Of a stretch of DNA of 14,516 nucleotides, positions 1 through 7,186 are shown one piece after another. The DNA lies in the NCBI GenBank assembly GCA_946998115.1, contig CAMPYB010000023.1, positions 1-14,516 of the forward strand, in the 5' to 3' direction. The stretch's first letter is position 1, and each line of letters starts with the position of its first letter. Source of the stretch: an uncultured Actinomyces sp. (lineage in GTDB: Bacteria; Actinomycetota; Actinomycetes; Actinomycetales; Actinomycetaceae). The position numbers and the translations under genes are program-made. The notes under the pieces are model-generated. The model saw only the letters and a program-made list of their open reading frames with translations, ran no database searches and was not told the origin of the DNA.

Positions 1-63
1 TAGTGAAAATATTAAAATACATAATTTATATTATTTATTGTTTATAAACTTGAGGGAAACTAG

Positions 64-1749
64 ATGACTCCTGAGCAATTGTCACAGTTATTGAAAGAAA
101 TATTAGCAAATATTGTTGAAGATAATACAACTAATTTGGAATTAATTGATTTGCCTGAAACTGTGAAAGTTGAGCGTCCAAGACAGAACAATCATGGTGA
201 TTGGTCTAGTAATGTTGCTATGCAACTCGGGAAAAAAGCGGGTATGCCTCCGAGAGATTTTGCGAAAATTATTGCTAATAAACTTGAAAACAATAAAAAT
301 ATAAAAAGTGTTGAAATTGCAGGTCCTGGTTTTATAAATATAAATTTAGTAACTGGTGCATCAAGTTTAGTTATTAGTGAAATACTAAATAAGGGTGATA
401 AATATGGCACTAATGAAACTATGGCAGGTAAAAATATAAATCTTGAATTTGTTTCTGCAAACCCTACTGGTCCTATACACTTGGGTGGAGCTAGATGGGC
501 AAGTGTAGGCGATAGTTTGGCTCGTATTTTACAAGCTTGTGGCGCTGATGTAGTTCGTGAATATTATTTTAATGATCATGGTAGTCAAATTGATCGTTTC
601 GCTAAATCTCTTTATGCTAGAGCTAGAAATTTGCCTACACCTGAAGATGGTTACGGTGGACAATATATTGATGATATTGCTTTAAAAGTTATGAATAAAT
701 ATGAGCAAGAGCATTCTTCAAGTGTTCTAGATATTAAAGATCAAAATAAAGTGATTGAAATTTTTCGCTCTATGGGAGTGGAATTGATGTTTGCTGAAAT
801 AAAAAATCGTCTTCATGACTTTGGTGTAGATTTTGATGTTTATTTCCATGAAGATAGTTTGCATAAGAGTGGAAAAGTTGATAAAGCTATTGAAATATTA
901 CGTAAACGTTCGGTAATTAAAAATGAAGATGGCGCTATTTGGCTTAAGACAACTGAATTTGGTGATGATAAAGATCGCGTTATTATAAAGTCTGATGGAA
1001 ATGCCGCATATTTCGCTGGAGATATTGCATACTATTTGGATAAAAGGCAACGTGGTACTGATAAAGCTATTATTTTATTAGGTGCTGATCATCATGGCTA
1101 TATTGGACGCATGATGGCAATGTGCGCAAGTTTTGGTGATAAACCTCATGAGAATTTGGAAATAATAATAGGTCAAATGGTTAATTTGATTTCCGCTGGG
1201 CAACCTGTTCGTATGTCTAAACGTGCAGGTACTATTGTGACTTTAGATGATTTAGTTGATGCAGTTGGAGTAGATGCAGCTAGATATGCTCTGGCGCGTT
1301 CTTCAATGGATAGTGAATTGGATATTGACTTAGATTTGCTTGCAAGTCATACTGCAGAAAATCCTGTTTATTATGTACAGTATGCTCATGCGCGTACTTG
1401 TAATGTTAGGAAAAAAGCTGAAAGTTTCGGTATGAAAATCGGTGTTGATTTTGATGGAACATGTTTGAATACAGAAGCTGATATGAATTTAATTACAAAA
1501 ATTGCACAGTTTAATCAAATTGTTTTACAGTCAGCTAATATGCTTGAACAGCATAGAATTCCGCGTTATTTGGAGTCTTTAGCTTCTGTTTATCACACTT
1601 GGTATGCTTCAACACGTGTTACGCCTAAAGAAAGCGATAGTGCAGTTAAACCTGAGCATATTGCACGCTTGCATTTAAATGAGGCTGTTTGTCAGGTTTT
1701 GAAGAATGGTTTAAAACTTGTGGGCGTTAATGCTCCTGATAAAATGTAA
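64..1749 (+). CDS. argS: Arginyl-tRNA synthetase (class I)
   Basis: Cytoplasmic enzyme that charges tRNA-Arg with arginine using ATP. The 561-residue product has the family's usual length and order: an N-terminal tRNA-contacting domain (about 1-110), then the class I Rossmann core with SANPTGPIHLGGAR (about 131-144; HLGG replaces HIGH, normal for actinobacterial ArgRS), the KMSKS-equivalent RMSKRAGT at 383-390, and a C-terminal all-helical DALR-type anticodon domain from about 435, closing on LKLVGVNAPDKM. The ATG at 64 follows a GAGGG Shine-Dalgarno (52-56) with seven bases between. The next gene is rho, 311 bases downstream; relatives usually have lysA and threonine genes in between. I see no strong terminator directly after the stop. 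Function is recognised from motifs and full-length family agreement; no key residue appears missing. Confidence 0.97.
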   Translation: MTPEQLSQLLKEILANIVEDNTTNLELIDLPETVKVERPRQNNHGDWSSNVAMQLGKKAGMPPRDFAKIIANKLENNKNIKSVEIAGPGFININLVTGASSLVISEILNKGDKYGTNETMAGKNINLEFVSANPTGPIHLGGARWASVGDSLARILQACGADVVREYYFNDHGSQIDRFAKSLYARARNLPTPEDGYGGQYIDDIALKVMNKYEQEHSSSVLDIKDQNKVIEIFRSMGVELMFAEIKNRLHDFGVDFDVYFHEDSLHKSGKVDKAIEILRKRSVIKNEDGAIWLKTTEFGDDKDRVIIKSDGNAAYFAGDIAYYLDKRQRGTDKAIILLGADHHGYIGRMMAMCASFGDKPHENLEIIIGQMVNLISAGQPVRMSKRAGTIVTLDDLVDAVGVDAARYALARSSMDSELDIDLDLLASHTAENPVYYVQYAHARTCNVRKKAESFGMKIGVDFDGTCLNTEADMNLITKIAQFNQIVLQSANMLEQHRIPRYLESLASVYHTWYASTRVTPKESDSAVKPEHIARLHLNEAVCQVLKNGLKLVGVNAPDKM

Positions 1750-1920
1750 CAATATTTGCTTATAATTATTGTTTTTGTAGCGTACGCGTGTGTTTTTGTA
1801 TTATTTCATTCTTTCGCGTTTTTATGTATTTATGCGTAGATTATAGGATGTAGTAAGTATTTTTAATATAAATAAAATATATTTTAAGAATATTTATAAT
1901 TTTTTTGCATCAAAATAAAC

Positions 1921-1953
1921 TATGATTTGCTTTTTTAGAATATGTAATATAAA
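1921..1953 (+). promoter_or_regulatory. Possible rho promoter region
   Basis: Two weak sigma-70-like arrangements overlap here. TATGAT (1921-1926) could be a -10 box but lacks a recognisable -35. TTGCTT (1927-1932) is followed after 15 bases by TATAAA (1948-1953). Either would give rho an mRNA leader of roughly 100-130 bases. In DNA this AT-rich such hexamers arise by chance, so the call rests mainly on rho needing a promoter in the long spacer. Confidence 0.25.
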
Positions 1954-1982
1954 TTTATATAGTACGTTTTACGTATGTTCTT

Positions 1983-1997
1983 TAGGGAGTATCCCTA
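1983..1997 (+). other. Short hairpin in the rho leader
   Basis: TAGGGA and TCCCTA form a perfect six-pair stem around the three-base loop GTA, about 63 bases before the rho start. It is the most GC-rich patch of the spacer and has no T-run, so it is not an intrinsic terminator. Rho is autoregulated in several bacteria through its leader, so this could be a leader element, but that is inference. Confidence 0.35.
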
Positions 1998-2060
1998 TCT
2001 TAAGTTGCATAATAATTCTTGTTGTGACTTCCTTTAATAATTACTAATCAGGAATGGTAT

Positions 2061-3740
2061 ATGAATAAAAGTTTGAGTTCTATGAAGCTGGATGAGTTAA
2101 AATCTATGGCTTTAGATTTAGGTTTAAAAGGCGTGTCTAAAATGCGTAAATCCCAGCTTATCGCTGCTTTGGAAGTAGCCAATTATGGAAATGAACAAGC
2201 TGTTGAAACAAATACTTTAGAAGATCAAGAAAATAGTGGTAAAGAAAATTATACTCAGGTGGGTTCTCGTCGTAGGGAAGGTCGTCGTGTACGCAGAGCA
2301 ACATCGGCAGTTGCTTCTCCGCAAGCTATTTCAACTGATGTATTAGATGTGAAAGCAACTTTACGTCGCGATTTAGGTGCTGGTATTGAAAAGACTGAAC
2401 ACAGTGAAGATATTTCAGAAAATACTGAAAATAATAGCACTGAAAATGTTGAAAATGCACGTAATGTTGAAGATGAAATGCCTATAAGGCGTTCTCATCG
2501 TGAACGTAATATTAGAAGCCGTAGAGGTAGAGATCGTGGTAAGAGAAGAAACGGTCGTGATATGCGTGAAGATGCTACCTCCAGTAATTCAGAGGAATTA
2601 ACTGAAGAAGATGTTCTTGTGCCTATAGGTGGCGTTTTAGATATACAAGAAAATCACGCTTTTATACGTACATCTGGTTATTTAGCAGGCCCACAGGATG
2701 TATATGTGAGTTTGGGACAAGTGCGTAAATATGGTCTTAGAGCAGGTGACGCAGTACAAGGTGCTGTGCGTCAGCCTCGTGAAGGAGAGTATCAGAGACA
2801 AAAATATTCAGCTTTGGCTCGTTTAGATTTTATAAATGGTATGAGTTTAGAAGAAATAAAAGATCGTGTTGAATTTAATAAACTCACTCCTTTATATCCT
2901 CAAGAGCAATTAAAGCTGGAAAATGATGCTAATCAGTTGTCTACACGTGTAATAGATTTAATTGCACCGATAGGTAAAGGTCAGCGTGGTCTTATTGTAG
3001 CTCCACCTAAGGCTGGTAAGACAATAATGATGCAACATATAGCTAATGCTATTGCTGAAAATAATCCTGAAGTACATTTGATGGTCGTGCTTGTAGATGA
3101 ACGTCCTGAAGAAGTTACTGATATGGAGCGTACAGTTAAAGGAGAAGTGATTGCTTCTACATTTGATCGTCCTGCTGTTGATCATACAACTGTTGCTGAA
3201 TTGGCAATTGAAAGAGCTAAAAGACTTGTGGAATTAGGCAAAGATGTAGTAGTTTTATTAGATTCTTTGACGCGTTTGTCAAGAGCGTACAATTTGTCAG
3301 CTCCTCCTTCTGGTCGTATATTATCTGGTGGTGTAGATGCATGTGCTTTATATCCTCCAAAGAAATTTTTTGGTGCTGCACGTAATATAGAAAATGGTGG
3401 ATCACTTACAATTATTGCTTCCGCATTGGTTGAAACTGGTTCAAAGATGGATGAGCTTATTTTTGAAGAGTTCAAAGGTACAGGAAATATGGAGCTTCGT
3501 TTGTCTAGAGCTTTGGCTGATAAGCGTATTTTCCCTGCAATTGATGTAAACGCATCGGGAACTCGTCGTGAAGAAGATTTGTTCTCTGCAAACGAATTAC
3601 CTATATTGTGGCGTTTACGTAGAGTACTAGCATCTTTAGAACAACAGCAAGCAATTGAATTAATTTTGAATAAGCTTAAAGATAATAAAACTAATGCTGA
3701 TTTCTTGATGACTATTGCTAAAACTATGTCGCCTGAATAA
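2061..3740 (+). CDS. rho: Transcription termination factor Rho
   Basis: Hexameric RNA-dependent ATPase/helicase that releases RNA polymerase from untranslated transcripts. Domains in order: Rho_N SAP-like helical domain (about 1-45), a poorly conserved acidic then Arg/Gly-rich insert (about 46-180, densest basic run at about 142-171), the cold-shock-like primary RNA-binding domain (about 185-260), and the RecA-like motor. The motor shows the P-loop APPKAGKT at 314-321, VDERPEEVTDM with Glu347, Walker B LLDSLTR with Asp401, the GGVDACALYPPKKFFGAARN region, and EEFKGTGNMELRLSR. Length is 559 residues, longer than the roughly 420 of E. coli because of the insert, as is typical in actinobacteria. 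The ATG at 2061 follows AGGA (2050-2053) by seven bases. rpmE follows after 147 bases with no intrinsic terminator visible between them, so read-through into rpmE is plausible. Confidence 0.98.
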   Translation: MNKSLSSMKLDELKSMALDLGLKGVSKMRKSQLIAALEVANYGNEQAVETNTLEDQENSGKENYTQVGSRRREGRRVRRATSAVASPQAISTDVLDVKATLRRDLGAGIEKTEHSEDISENTENNSTENVENARNVEDEMPIRRSHRERNIRSRRGRDRGKRRNGRDMREDATSSNSEELTEEDVLVPIGGVLDIQENHAFIRTSGYLAGPQDVYVSLGQVRKYGLRAGDAVQGAVRQPREGEYQRQKYSALARLDFINGMSLEEIKDRVEFNKLTPLYPQEQLKLENDANQLSTRVIDLIAPIGKGQRGLIVAPPKAGKTIMMQHIANAIAENNPEVHLMVVLVDERPEEVTDMERTVKGEVIASTFDRPAVDHTTVAELAIERAKRLVELGKDVVVLLDSLTRLSRAYNLSAPPSGRILSGGVDACALYPPKKFFGAARNIENGGSLTIIASALVETGSKMDELIFEEFKGTGNMELRLSRALADKRIFPAIDVNASGTRREEDLFSANELPILWRLRRVLASLEQQQAIELILNKLKDNKTNADFLMTIAKTMSPE

Positions 3741-3750
3741 CTATTTGATG

Positions 3751-3774
3751 AATATTTAAAATAATATTTAAAAT
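3751..3774. repeat. Two-copy 12-base tandem repeat
   Basis: AATATTTAAAAT is repeated exactly twice head to tail just after the rho stop. It is A/T only, carries no recognisable protein-binding motif and is probably replication slippage in an intergenic spacer. Confidence 0.7.
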
Positions 3775-3809
3775 ATCTTGAAAATAGTTATAAAAAAAAG
3801 GAAAATGTT

Positions 3810-3887
3810 ATTTTGGTATGAACCATTGGAACTGGTTCACCGAAATTAAGATTTTGGACCCAGTTCCCTCTTATATAAGGAGAAACC
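3810..3887 (+). promoter_or_regulatory. Structured rpmE (L31) mRNA leader
   Basis: A long hairpin pairs 3810-3816 and 3819-3825 with 3833-3846, bulging two bases (3817-3818), around the seven-base loop TTGGAAC (3826-3832). GGAACTGG at 3828-3835, covering most of the loop and the start of the 3' arm, is the exact complement of CCAGTTCC at 3860-3867, just before the AAGGAG Shine-Dalgarno (3877-3882). The leader can therefore form a pseudoknot (loop GGAAC with GTTCC at 3863-3867) or switch to the alternative eight-pair helix. Structured leaders upstream of L31 genes have been proposed in Actinobacteria and other groups as autoregulatory sites bound by L31. I infer the same here; the pairings are read directly from the sequence. 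Confidence 0.65.
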
Positions 3888-4100
3888 ATGAAAAAGGGTA
3901 TTCACCCGGATTATGTTGAAACTACAGTAACATGTACATGTGGTAACACTTTTAAAACACGTTCAACATTGACAGGCGGACAGATGCGTGTAGATGTTTG
4001 TTCTGCATGCCATCCATTCTATACCGGTAAGCAAAAAATTCTTGATACTGGTGGCCGTGTTGCACGTTTTGAAGCTCGTTATGGCAAGCGCAAAAAGTAG
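3888..4100 (+). CDS. rpmE: Ribosomal protein L31 (zinc-type, bL31)
   Basis: Component of the large ribosomal subunit near the central protuberance, taking part in bridges to the small subunit. The 70-residue protein is full length: MKKGIHPDY start, then C-x-C at Cys16/Cys18 and C-x-x-C at Cys38/Cys41, the four zinc ligands of the C+ form, and the basic tail ARYGKRKK. Keeping all four cysteines distinguishes it from the zinc-free paralogue made under zinc limitation. The ATG at 3888 has a near-consensus AAGGAG five bases upstream. Composition is closer to balanced than in neighbouring genes, as usual for highly expressed genes. It lies between a structured leader and a hairpin-plus-T-run, so it may be expressed partly apart from rho and prfA. 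Confidence 0.98.
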   Translation: MKKGIHPDYVETTVTCTCGNTFKTRSTLTGGQMRVDVCSACHPFYTGKQKILDTGGRVARFEARYGKRKK

Positions 4101-4108
4101 TTTAAAGT

Positions 4109-4144
4109 GGCACCGATATAATGTGTTGGTGCCTATAATTTTTT
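4109..4144 (+). terminator. Likely intrinsic terminator after rpmE
   Basis: GGCACC (4109-4114) pairs perfectly with GGTGCC (4128-4133). The stem can extend inward through four further pairs including wobbles, leaving a five-base loop. A run of six T (4139-4144) follows after five A/T bases, and another T5 starts at 4149. The gap between stem and T-run makes it weaker than ideal, so it may attenuate rather than abolish read-through into prfA 70 bases downstream. Confidence 0.65.
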
Positions 4145-4214
4145 AAAGTTTTTAGTGCATATTTATTGTCAGCTGGTATTAATGTTAAATTGTAAGTTAT
4201 GAATTGAGTGAAAA

Positions 4215-5300
4215 ATGAGTGAAGAGTTTGGTGCATTATCGCAGTTGCTTGAAGAATACGAAGAAGTCGAAAAAGCGTTAGCAGATCCGTCAATTCACAC
4301 AGATCGTGTAAAAGCACGAACTTTAGGTAGGAGATATGCACAATTAGGACGTATTGCCAGTGCTGCTAAAAAATATTATCAGTCTTCTGATGACTTACAA
4401 GCAGCTAAAGAACTTGCATCAGAAGATGAAAGTTTTGCACAGGAACTACCTGAAATGGAACAGGCATATCAGCATGCGTATGATAATTTGAGAAGAGTAT
4501 TAGCTCCTCGTGATGAAGCTGATGCACGTGATGTATTGATGGAAATAAAAGCAGGCGAGGGTGGCGCAGAATCAGCTTTGTTTGCTGCTGATTTGCTTAG
4601 AATGTATTTGCGTTATGCGGAACGTAAAGGTTGGAATACAGAGGTATTGTCTACTACTGTTGCTGATTTGGGTGGCATTAAAGATGCACAGATTGCTATA
4701 AAATCTAAAGGTGAAGTAGCTCCTGAAGACGGTGTTTGGGCTCAAATGAAATTTGAAGGTGGAGTGCATAGAGTTCAGCGAGTGCCTGTTACTGAATCAC
4801 AAGGTCGTATCCATACTTCTGCTGCTGGCGTATTAGTTATGCCTGAGGCTGAAGAAACTGGTGAAATAGAGATAGATCCTAATGATTTACGTATAGATGT
4901 TTATAGGTCATCAGGTCCCGGTGGACAATCTGTTAATACAACAGATTCTGCTGTACGTATTACGCATATTCCAACTGGAATAGTTGTAGCAATGCAAAAT
5001 GAAAAATCTCAATTGCAAAATAAAGAAGCTGGTATGCGTGTACTTAGAGCTAGACTTTTAGCAGAGCAACAAGCTAAGCAGGCAGCTGAAGCGGCTGAAG
5101 CGCGTCATAGTCAGGTCAGGACAGTTGATCGTTCGGAGCGCATTCGTACTTATAATTTTCCTGAAAATCGTATTGTAGATCATCGTACAAATTATAAAGC
5201 ATATAATTTAGATCAAGTTATTGATGGTGATTTAGAAGATATTGTGCGTTCTTGTGTTGAAATGGATGAAAAAGAACGTTTGGCTAATGCTGGAAAATAA
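4215..5300 (+). CDS. prfA: Peptide chain release factor 1
   Basis: Recognises UAA and UAG in the ribosomal A site and triggers release of the finished peptide. The 361-residue protein has the class I release factor layout: a helical N-terminal domain (about 1-110), the codon-recognition domain with VHRVQRVPVTESQGRIHTS, and the catalytic GGQ at Gly236-Gly237-Gln238 inside SSGPGGQSVNTTDSAVR. The tripeptide Pro191-Val192-Thr193 corresponds to the PxT of RF1, not the SPF of RF2, which decides between the two. The ATG at 4215 has only a weak upstream GAGTG (about 4206-4210). The stop overlaps the likely prmC start by 14 bases, so PrmC, which methylates this GGQ glutamine, is encoded immediately next to its substrate. 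Confidence 0.97.
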   Translation: MSEEFGALSQLLEEYEEVEKALADPSIHTDRVKARTLGRRYAQLGRIASAAKKYYQSSDDLQAAKELASEDESFAQELPEMEQAYQHAYDNLRRVLAPRDEADARDVLMEIKAGEGGAESALFAADLLRMYLRYAERKGWNTEVLSTTVADLGGIKDAQIAIKSKGEVAPEDGVWAQMKFEGGVHRVQRVPVTESQGRIHTSAAGVLVMPEAEETGEIEIDPNDLRIDVYRSSGPGGQSVNTTDSAVRITHIPTGIVVAMQNEKSQLQNKEAGMRVLRARLLAEQQAKQAAEAAEARHSQVRTVDRSERIRTYNFPENRIVDHRTNYKAYNLDQVIDGDLEDIVRSCVEMDEKERLANAGK

Positions 5301-6177
5301 TAGTTTTGATGTTTATAAAATTGTAAAAAGTGGAACTGATTTTCTGCTTAGGCATGGTTTTGACTCTAGGCAAGCTAATATAAGTTCCACTATTTTAGCT
5401 GAATATTGTTTGCATGCACCTTTGTATATGGCACAAAATTTTACAGTTGATCAATTGGATAAGTTTACTGAACTTATTGTGAAGAGATCTGAATTTGTTC
5501 CATTACAGCATTTGACAGGTATAGCTCATTTTAGATATTTGCAGTTAGCTTGTAATAAGAATGTTTTTATTCCAAGACCTGAAACTGAAATGATAATTGA
5601 TGAAGTAATTGATTATTGTAATAATGCTAAAAAAGATAAATATAATATTCTAGATTTGTGTTCAGGTAGTGGAAATATAGCTATTTCAATTGCTACTGAG
5701 TTGCCTATTACATCAGTTGTTGGTGTAGATATTAGTGAAGATGCTATAGCTTTATCTAAAATAAATAATAAAAATTATGGTTCTAAAGTAAAAAAATTTA
5801 TTTTAGGTGATGTTACTAATTTAAAATGGTGTAATGCTTTGGATAATTTCAGTGAAAGTCAAATGCCAGTATTTGATTGCATAGTCACTAATCCACCATA
5901 TATTCCGTCAGATAGGATTTTTAGTAAAGAAAATAGTAGTGTTTATTATGATCCTTGTTCAGCTCTTTATGGTGGTGGAAAAGATGGGTTATATATTCCT
6001 AAAAAAATTGTTGATTGTTCAATTAAAATACTTAAAAAAGGTGGTTTGTTTATTATTGAGCATGATGATACTAACCAACAAGAGCTTTTAGAATATATGT
6101 CTTTTAAAAATTTTTCTTCATTGATGCCAATATTAGATTTAAATAATAAACCAAGATTTATAAAAGCAATATATTGA
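5287..6177 (+). CDS. prmC: Release factor glutamine methyltransferase PrmC
   Basis: S-adenosylmethionine-dependent N5-methyltransferase that modifies the glutamine of the release factor GGQ motif. In the product of about 296 residues, an N-terminal helical substrate-binding domain (about 1-90) leads into FVPLQHLTGIAHFR and IPRPETEMII, then the SAM-binding loop DLCSGSGN at about 123-130, and the catalytic NPPY at Asn202-Tyr205. The open frame extends upstream to 5242, but that part lies inside prfA and reads as unrelated sequence, so I choose ATG 5287. It overlaps prfA by 14 bases in another frame and implies translational coupling; there is no good Shine-Dalgarno. The gene is noticeably more AT-rich and Lys/Asn-rich than prfA. 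It ends in TGA, followed by 165 non-coding bases. Confidence 0.93.
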   Translation: MLENNSFDVYKIVKSGTDFLLRHGFDSRQANISSTILAEYCLHAPLYMAQNFTVDQLDKFTELIVKRSEFVPLQHLTGIAHFRYLQLACNKNVFIPRPETEMIIDEVIDYCNNAKKDKYNILDLCSGSGNIAISIATELPITSVVGVDISEDAIALSKINNKNYGSKVKKFILGDVTNLKWCNALDNFSESQMPVFDCIVTNPPYIPSDRIFSKENSSVYYDPCSALYGGGKDGLYIPKKIVDCSIKILKKGGLFIIEHDDTNQQELLEYMSFKNFSSLMPILDLNNKPRFIKAIY

Positions 6178-6342
6178 TTTGAGTATTATAGTATTATTTG
6201 TATGAGTATTAAATTGAATAATTCATCTATTATATAGTTATTTTATATAAGTTGAAAGTACGATTATAATTTTTATTTACTACAAGAATGTTTTTATAGT
6301 AATAATTTTGTGTAGAAATATTTTTTATGAATATAATGAAAT
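6178..6342 (+). other. AT-rich spacer before tsaC
   Basis: The spacer contains an exact TATAAT (6265-6270), but the only TTGAAA-like element (6252-6257) is seven bases away, far too close to act as its -35. A small palindrome TGAATAATTCA lies at 6215-6225. No terminator for prmC is visible. A weak tsaC promoter here is possible but cannot be fixed. Confidence 0.4.
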
Positions 6343-7113
6343 ATGTTTAATAATGAAATTTATGATAGTAAAAATTCTGTTGATAATATTTTTAATAGTA
6401 AAGATTGTAGTAATGCTGATATCAATAAAAATGTTGATAAAAAAATGAATTATAACAAATTAGTGGACAGTATTTCAGCTGAGTTGGATGACAAAACTAT
6501 TTTTGATAAAAGCATAATTCAAATTGAAAAAGCTGTAAATGCTGCTAAAAATAATGAGCTTATTGTTATACCTACTGATACTGTTTATGGTATTGGAATA
6601 AAACCTGATTTGAAAGAGAATATACAAAAAATTTTATCCGCTAAAGGTAGGACTATTCAAAAGCCACCTCCTGTTTTAGTTGCTTCATATAGTCAGCTTT
6701 GCGATATAGCTGTTGTAAGTGATTTAGAAAAAAAACTTGTTGAAAAATTTTGGCCGGGTCCTCTTACATTAGTTTTGAAGATGCGTCCAGAAAATAATTG
6801 GTGTTTAGGTGGAAAAAATAGGACTATAGCTGTGCGCATGCCGGATGAGTCTTTGACTTTATCAATTTTGGATCGAACTGGTCCTCTTGCTGTTACTAGT
6901 GCGAATTTAACTGGTATGCCACCTGCATTACTAGTAGATGATGCAAAATCTTATTTTGGTGATCTTGTTGCTGCTTATGTTGATGGTGGTAGAGCAAAAA
7001 TAGGGAGCAGTTCTACTATTGTAGATTTAACTTGTGAACATGGAAAAATTTTGCGTCAAGGAAGTGTTACACGCAAAATGTTATTGGATTTTTTGCCTAA
7101 TTTACCTGAATAA
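6343..7113 (+). CDS. tsaC: Threonylcarbamoyl-AMP synthase (Sua5/YrdC/TsaC family)
   Basis: Makes threonylcarbamoyl-AMP from threonine, bicarbonate and ATP, the first step of the t6A37 modification of ANN-decoding tRNAs. The YrdC fold starts near residue 58. It shows PTDTVYGIG from Pro77, the substrate-contacting KGR at 101-103, the KPPPVLV strand (from Lys107) and SANLTG from Ser186. The remainder closes with STIVDLT and LRQGSVT, as in the family, without an obvious extra C-terminal Sua5 domain. The first ~55 residues are an Asn/Asp/Lys/Ser-rich extension unlike the core. An internal Met35 (base 6445) would give an N-terminus closer to family length. Neither start has a clear ribosome binding site, so the start is uncertain. 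Position between prmC and wecA matches the sua5-like gene of other actinobacteria. Confidence 0.9.
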   Translation: MFNNEIYDSKNSVDNIFNSKDCSNADINKNVDKKMNYNKLVDSISAELDDKTIFDKSIIQIEKAVNAAKNNELIVIPTDTVYGIGIKPDLKENIQKILSAKGRTIQKPPPVLVASYSQLCDIAVVSDLEKKLVEKFWPGPLTLVLKMRPENNWCLGGKNRTIAVRMPDESLTLSILDRTGPLAVTSANLTGMPPALLVDDAKSYFGDLVAAYVDGGRAKIGSSSTIVDLTCEHGKILRQGSVTRKMLLDFLPNLPE

Positions 7114-7119
7114 TTGAAT

Positions 7120-7161
7120 AAATTATTTGAATATTTAATAATTCAAATTATTTTTTCTTTT
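7120..7161 (+). terminator. AT-rich intrinsic terminator after tsaC
   Basis: Bases 7120-7131 pair with 7142-7153 over twelve positions with one mismatch, around a ten-base loop. A T6 run (7151-7156) overlaps the end of the stem and is followed by C and T4. The single G-C pair makes the stem weak, but symmetry and T-run placement are those of a Rho-independent terminator. It would separate the rho-tsaC block from wecA and the ATPase genes. Confidence 0.6.
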
Positions 7162-7186
7162 ATTTATTTATAAAATTGATTGGTTT

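Larger units (their letters stand above)
1750..2060 (+). other. AT-rich spacer between argS and rho
   Basis: This 311-base stretch has no convincing gene. It is dominated by A and T runs. Near its start lies an 8-base palindrome GCGTACGC (1780-1787), and towards its end a six-pair hairpin (1983-1997). The only open frame of note is 41 codons (1922-2047) without a ribosome binding site. In many actinobacteria lysA, hom and thr genes occupy this position, so the spacer may mark a loss or rearrangement; no pseudogene remnant can be recognised by eye. Confidence 0.6.

Noticed and set aside
40..49. Perfect palindrome GTTTATAAAC before argS, also readable as a -10 box
   Set aside because: It ends three bases before the Shine-Dalgarno, so transcription from it would leave no binding site in the mRNA. 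Short A/T palindromes are frequent in this DNA.
481..510. Altered HIGH motif (HLGG) in ArgRS as a sign of inactivation
   Set aside because: HIGG/HLGG is normal in actinobacterial ArgRS, and the rest of the active site, including RMSKRAGT, is intact.
1780..1787. GCGTACGC palindrome followed by T-rich sequence after argS as a terminator
   Set aside because: The palindrome has no loop and cannot form a useful hairpin; the T-rich bases after it are broken by G and A.
1922..2047. 41-codon ORF upstream of rho
   Set aside because: No Shine-Dalgarno, an odd Cys/Ile-rich composition without a clear pattern, and it runs through the putative promoter and hairpin. A chance frame is more likely.
3182..3475. 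Antisense open frame of 97 codons within rho
   Set aside because: It lies opposite the most conserved part of the Rho motor, has no ribosome binding site or recognisable domain, and is explained by codon bias on the other strand. The other minus-strand frames inside argS, prfA, atpB, atpH, atpA and atpG were rejected for the same reason.
3741..3800. Terminator after rho
   Set aside because: The possible stems are A/T only and are followed by an A-run rather than a T-run on the + strand, so no intrinsic terminator is supported.
5242..5286. Upstream extension of prmC
   Set aside because: The 15 residues before Met16 of the longest frame are encoded inside prfA, carry no PrmC-like sequence, and start at a Met without a ribosome binding site.
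6252..6270. TTGAAA and TATAAT pair upstream of tsaC
   Set aside because: Only seven bases separate the hexamers, which cannot form a sigma-70 promoter together.
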